Of a stretch of 8,527 nt of DNA, positions 6,382-8,527 are shown piece by piece. Within the stretch, counting starts at the first letter, position 1. Each line of letters opens with the position of its first letter. The DNA is from Bacteroidia bacterium (lineage in GTDB: Bacteria > Bacteroidota > Bacteroidia > Bacteroidales > Azobacteroidaceae): the NCBI GenBank assembly GCA_025996755.1, contig BNTR01000121.1, positions 1-8,527 of the forward strand, read 5' to 3'. A program made the position numbers and the translations under genes. Below the pieces are notes generated by a model that saw nothing but the letters and a program-made list of their open reading frames with translations, was not told where the DNA came from and made no database searches.

Positions 6382-8016
6382 ATGTCGGAACAAGAATTAA
6401 ATAAAATACTGTCAGAAGCAACTGCACTTCGGGCAGAAACTGAAATCATTGAGTTTAAAGAAGCCAAAGAGGGCTACGACTTTGACAAGATAGGGAAATA
6501 CTTCTCAGCAATGAGCAACGAAGCCAACCTGAAAGGCAAACCGTGTGCATGGCTGATTTTTGGTGTAGAAAACAAGAAACATCAAATTGTTGGCAGTCGC
6601 TACCGTGCCGAACGTAAAGACTTGGACAAATTGAAAAAAGAAATCGCCGACAAAACAACCCAAAATCTGTCTTTCATCGAAATATACGAACTAAACAAAT
6701 CCGAAGGCAGGGTTGTAATGTTTCAAATTCCGGCAGCACCACAAGGCATCCCTGTTGCATTTGAGGGGTTTTTCTATGGTCGCGCCAACGAAAGCCTTGT
6801 TGCTCTGAATATTGAGAAAATTGAACGCATACGCAATCAGGCACATAATCGTGATTGGTCGAAAAACATTGTGCCGGATGCTACTTTTGAACATTTGGAT
6901 GCTAAGGCAATTCTGAAAGCACGTGAGCAATACAAGCAGAAACATCCGGCATTGATTAGCGATGTAGATACTTGGGACGATATTACCTTTTTGAATAAAG
7001 CAAGAGTAACACTTGATGGGAAAATAACAAATACAGCCATTTTACTGCTCGGAAAATCTGAGGCAAGTGCCCTGCTTTCACCCGCCGTGGGGCAAATATC
7101 ATGGATTTTGAAAGATGCCCCCGAAGGCTACGAACATTTTTATACGCCGTTTATTTTGACCGTAAATAAAGTGCTTGCGTGTATCCGAAACACAAAATAT
7201 CGCTACATGATTGATGACACAACCATTTTCCCCGACGAGGTAAGCCATTACGATGATTGGGTAATGCGCGAAACGCTTCAGAATGCCATTGCTCACTCGG
7301 ATTATAGCAAAAGCAGCCGTATCATCGTTTTGGAATACAACAACAAACTCATTGTTGAAAATGCCGGCAGTTTTATTCCGGATTCGGTAGAAGAAGTGAT
7401 TCATTACAACCGACCACAACCCTATTATCGAAATCTGTTTTTAGTAAACGCAATGGTCAATTTGAATATGATAGACACGATTGGTAGCGGCATTAAGAAA
7501 ATATTTACTATTCAAAGAGAGCGATTTTTTCCATTGCCTACTTACGATATTTCCGGCGAAGACCATACTGAGGTTACGATTCACGGCGAACTTATCAATG
7601 AAAACTATTCGCGGCAACTGAAAAAACACCCTGAATTGTCGCTAGATGATGTGATTGCATTGGATAAAGTGCAAAAAAGACTGCCTGTTAGTGAGGATGA
7701 TATTACCCGCTTGCGAGAATTGAAATTAGTGGCAGGCTGGGCATCCGAGTTGCAAATAGCGGGTAATTACTCTAAAATAACATATCAGGATTACAAGCAA
7801 ATGATATTGGATTTGATTATTACTCAAAACGGTTCTGCAACGAGAGAGGATATAGTAAATTTAATAATGCCTACACTGTCGCCGGATGAACCTATGGCAA
7901 AAAAATTGCGAAAAATAACTAATATTGTTGCAAAACTTTCAAAACAAGAAGGAATTATCAAAAATACTTCTAACACAGATAAATACCCTGTTTGGAAACT
8001 TGTTAGTGGCAATTAG
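6382..8016 (+). CDS. AlbA_2/Schlafen-like and GHKL ATP-binding protein
   Basis: A 544-residue cytoplasmic protein of the widespread family annotated as 'ATP-binding protein' or 'putative DNA binding domain' (AlbA_2 plus HATPase_c_4). Residues 17-150 form the AlbA_2 (Schlafen-related) domain, with its opening motif E-x-x-EFK (E21-K26) and closing motif YGRANESLVALN (132-143). Residues about 270-400 carry the ATPase-like part: RETLQNAIAHSDYS (296-309) matches the N-box E-x-x-x-NA-x-x-H, then VENAG (325-329) and DTIGSGIKKIF (365-375). The C-terminus (about 468-540) looks like a winged helix. Family members are tied to nucleic-acid binding, transcription control and defence-associated loci; no single function is established. 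The ATG is the only usable start, because an in-frame TAA lies at 6361-6363 and no start codon lies between. It runs divergently from the giant gene and converges with the gene at the right edge. Confidence 0.92.
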   Translation: MSEQELNKILSEATALRAETEIIEFKEAKEGYDFDKIGKYFSAMSNEANLKGKPCAWLIFGVENKKHQIVGSRYRAERKDLDKLKKEIADKTTQNLSFIEIYELNKSEGRVVMFQIPAAPQGIPVAFEGFFYGRANESLVALNIEKIERIRNQAHNRDWSKNIVPDATFEHLDAKAILKAREQYKQKHPALISDVDTWDDITFLNKARVTLDGKITNTAILLLGKSEASALLSPAVGQISWILKDAPEGYEHFYTPFILTVNKVLACIRNTKYRYMIDDTTIFPDEVSHYDDWVMRETLQNAIAHSDYSKSSRIIVLEYNNKLIVENAGSFIPDSVEEVIHYNRPQPYYRNLFLVNAMVNLNMIDTIGSGIKKIFTIQRERFFPLPTYDISGEDHTEVTIHGELINENYSRQLKKHPELSLDDVIALDKVQKRLPVSEDDITRLRELKLVAGWASELQIAGNYSKITYQDYKQMILDLIITQNGSATREDIVNLIMPTLSPDEPMAKKLRKITNIVAKLSKQEGIIKNTSNTDKYPVWKLVSGN

Positions 8017-8057
8017 AATAAAAAATATAGATGTAAAAAGCAAGAGTAGATGTAAGA
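8012..8057. repeat. Imperfect direct repeat, copy A
   Basis: This copy spans the stop codon of the ATP-binding gene. It aligns with 8115-8157 over 43 positions with about 6 mismatches and one 3-base gap. Both copies begin ATTAGAATAAA and contain TAGATGTAA twice, 19 bases apart (8028-8036 and 8047-8055). Confidence 0.6.
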
Positions 8058-8171
8058 TTAAAAAAATAGTAGTAAGTATAGTTTGTATGTTTCTTATTTA
8101 TAGTTAGATAAATGATTAGAATAAATGTAGATGTAAAGGAAAAAAGTAGATGTAAGACAGACACGTGGACG
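8017..8171. other. A+T-rich gap between convergent genes
   Basis: The 155 bases contain most of the two imperfect direct repeats and no gene. I see no G+C-rich stem followed by a T-run, so there is no obvious intrinsic terminator for either convergent gene. Confidence 0.6.
8115..8157. repeat. Imperfect direct repeat, copy B
   Basis: The second copy of the repeat at 8012-8057, with TAGATGTAA at 8128-8136 and 8147-8155, exactly 100 bases after the matching motifs of copy A. It ends 15 bases before the stop codon of the convergent gene, where base composition jumps from A+T-rich to G+C-rich. Confidence 0.6.
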
Positions 8172-8527
8172 CTACGCCGCACTAAGTCCGAACCAAGGCA
8201 CCGCAAAGGTGTTGGTGGTGTCGTTGCCAAGCGATGCGTTCACGCTCAAAGTGCCGGAAGCATGGATGCTGGGGTAGATTTCCTTGTTTTTGAACAACAG
8301 GTTTACCGTCGAAAGTTCGTTTAGCGTGAGCGTGCTCGACAACACCGGAAAATCGTACTGCCCGGCGATGCCTGCCTTAAACTCGTATTCCTCAATGACG
8401 GGATTAAATGTAGCCGTGTAGGGCACAAGCGAATGTTTGCCAAAAGGCGGAATATTCACATCGCCGCCAAAGCCAAACGCAGCAATCTCGTTTTTCAAAA
8501 TCCCCAGCGAAAAATCGGTCAGCGAGA
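8172..8527 (-). CDS. C-terminal end of a large beta-rich protein, possibly truncated (5' part outside window)
   Basis: An open frame enters from the right edge (first full codon 8525-8523) and ends at TAG (8174-8172), giving 118 codons with no true start inside the window; the apparent start at 8498 is only an internal TTG. The sequence is rich in short beta-like stretches (YDFPVLSSTLTLNEL, YPSIHASGTLSVNASL), has no Cys and no hydrophobic helix, and looks like part of a repetitive extracellular protein. It ends abruptly at WFGLSAA without a recognisable type IX sorting domain. G+C is high (about half) up to roughly 8160, then falls sharply. I do not recognise the family. It may once have been the upstream partner of the giant gene on the same strand. 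Confidence 0.7.
   Translation of the reverse strand, partial: SLTDFSLGILKNEIAAFGFGGDVNIPPFGKHSLVPYTATFNPVIEEYEFKAGIAGQYDFPVLSSTLTLNELSTVNLLFKNKEIYPSIHASGTLSVNASLGNDTTNTFAVPWFGLSAA

Overview
The window looks like chromosomal DNA of a Bacteroidota bacterium. The evidence is an A+T-rich background, a promoter that matches the TTTG / TAnnTTTG pattern of that phylum exactly, the absence of purine-rich Shine-Dalgarno sites, and a very large exported protein of a type known from Bacteroidota. The genus cannot be read from the sequence.

The main content is a polymorphic-toxin-like locus on the minus strand. A 1625-residue exported protein (5900-1023) carries, in order, a signal peptide, an N-terminal beta-rich region resembling TANFOR-type proteins, two fibronectin-III-like regions, a zinc metalloprotease module (HELAH with a third His), a hydrophobic pre-toxin-like segment, and an A+T-rich C-terminal tip of about 190 residues that I take to be the effector. 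One base after its stop comes a 123-residue cytoplasmic protein (1021-650), then a 104-residue protein (616-302). Both are immunity candidates; the second has a tail resembling the MbcA/ParS/Xre toxin-binding domain. Two strong hairpins and a doubtful micro-ORF follow (294-175). The start of a further exported protein (143-1, cut by the window edge) then puts a new signal peptide directly in front of a copy of the internal segment that begins at residue 1083 of the big protein. The copies share 61 identical bases in the same reading frame, so recombination between them could replace the toxin tip and delete the present tip plus both immunity candidates.

Upstream of the big gene is a 480-bp intergenic region (5901-6381). 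It holds a possible minus-strand promoter, a roughly 119-nt imperfect palindrome and two small hairpins. All of these would lie in a leader of about 280 nt for the toxin gene. On the plus strand the same region ends in a promoter for a divergent gene (6382-8016), which encodes an AlbA_2/Schlafen-like plus GHKL-type ATP-binding protein. That promoter sits so close to the ATG that the transcript is probably leaderless.

The right end holds the last 118 codons of another large beta-rich protein on the minus strand (8527-8172). Its stop lies at an abrupt change from G+C-rich coding-like DNA to very A+T-rich DNA carrying an imperfect direct repeat (8012-8057 and 8115-8157). This suggests that the gene end was rearranged, and that the divergent ATP-binding gene may have been inserted between two genes that once ran in the same direction. 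That history is an inference.
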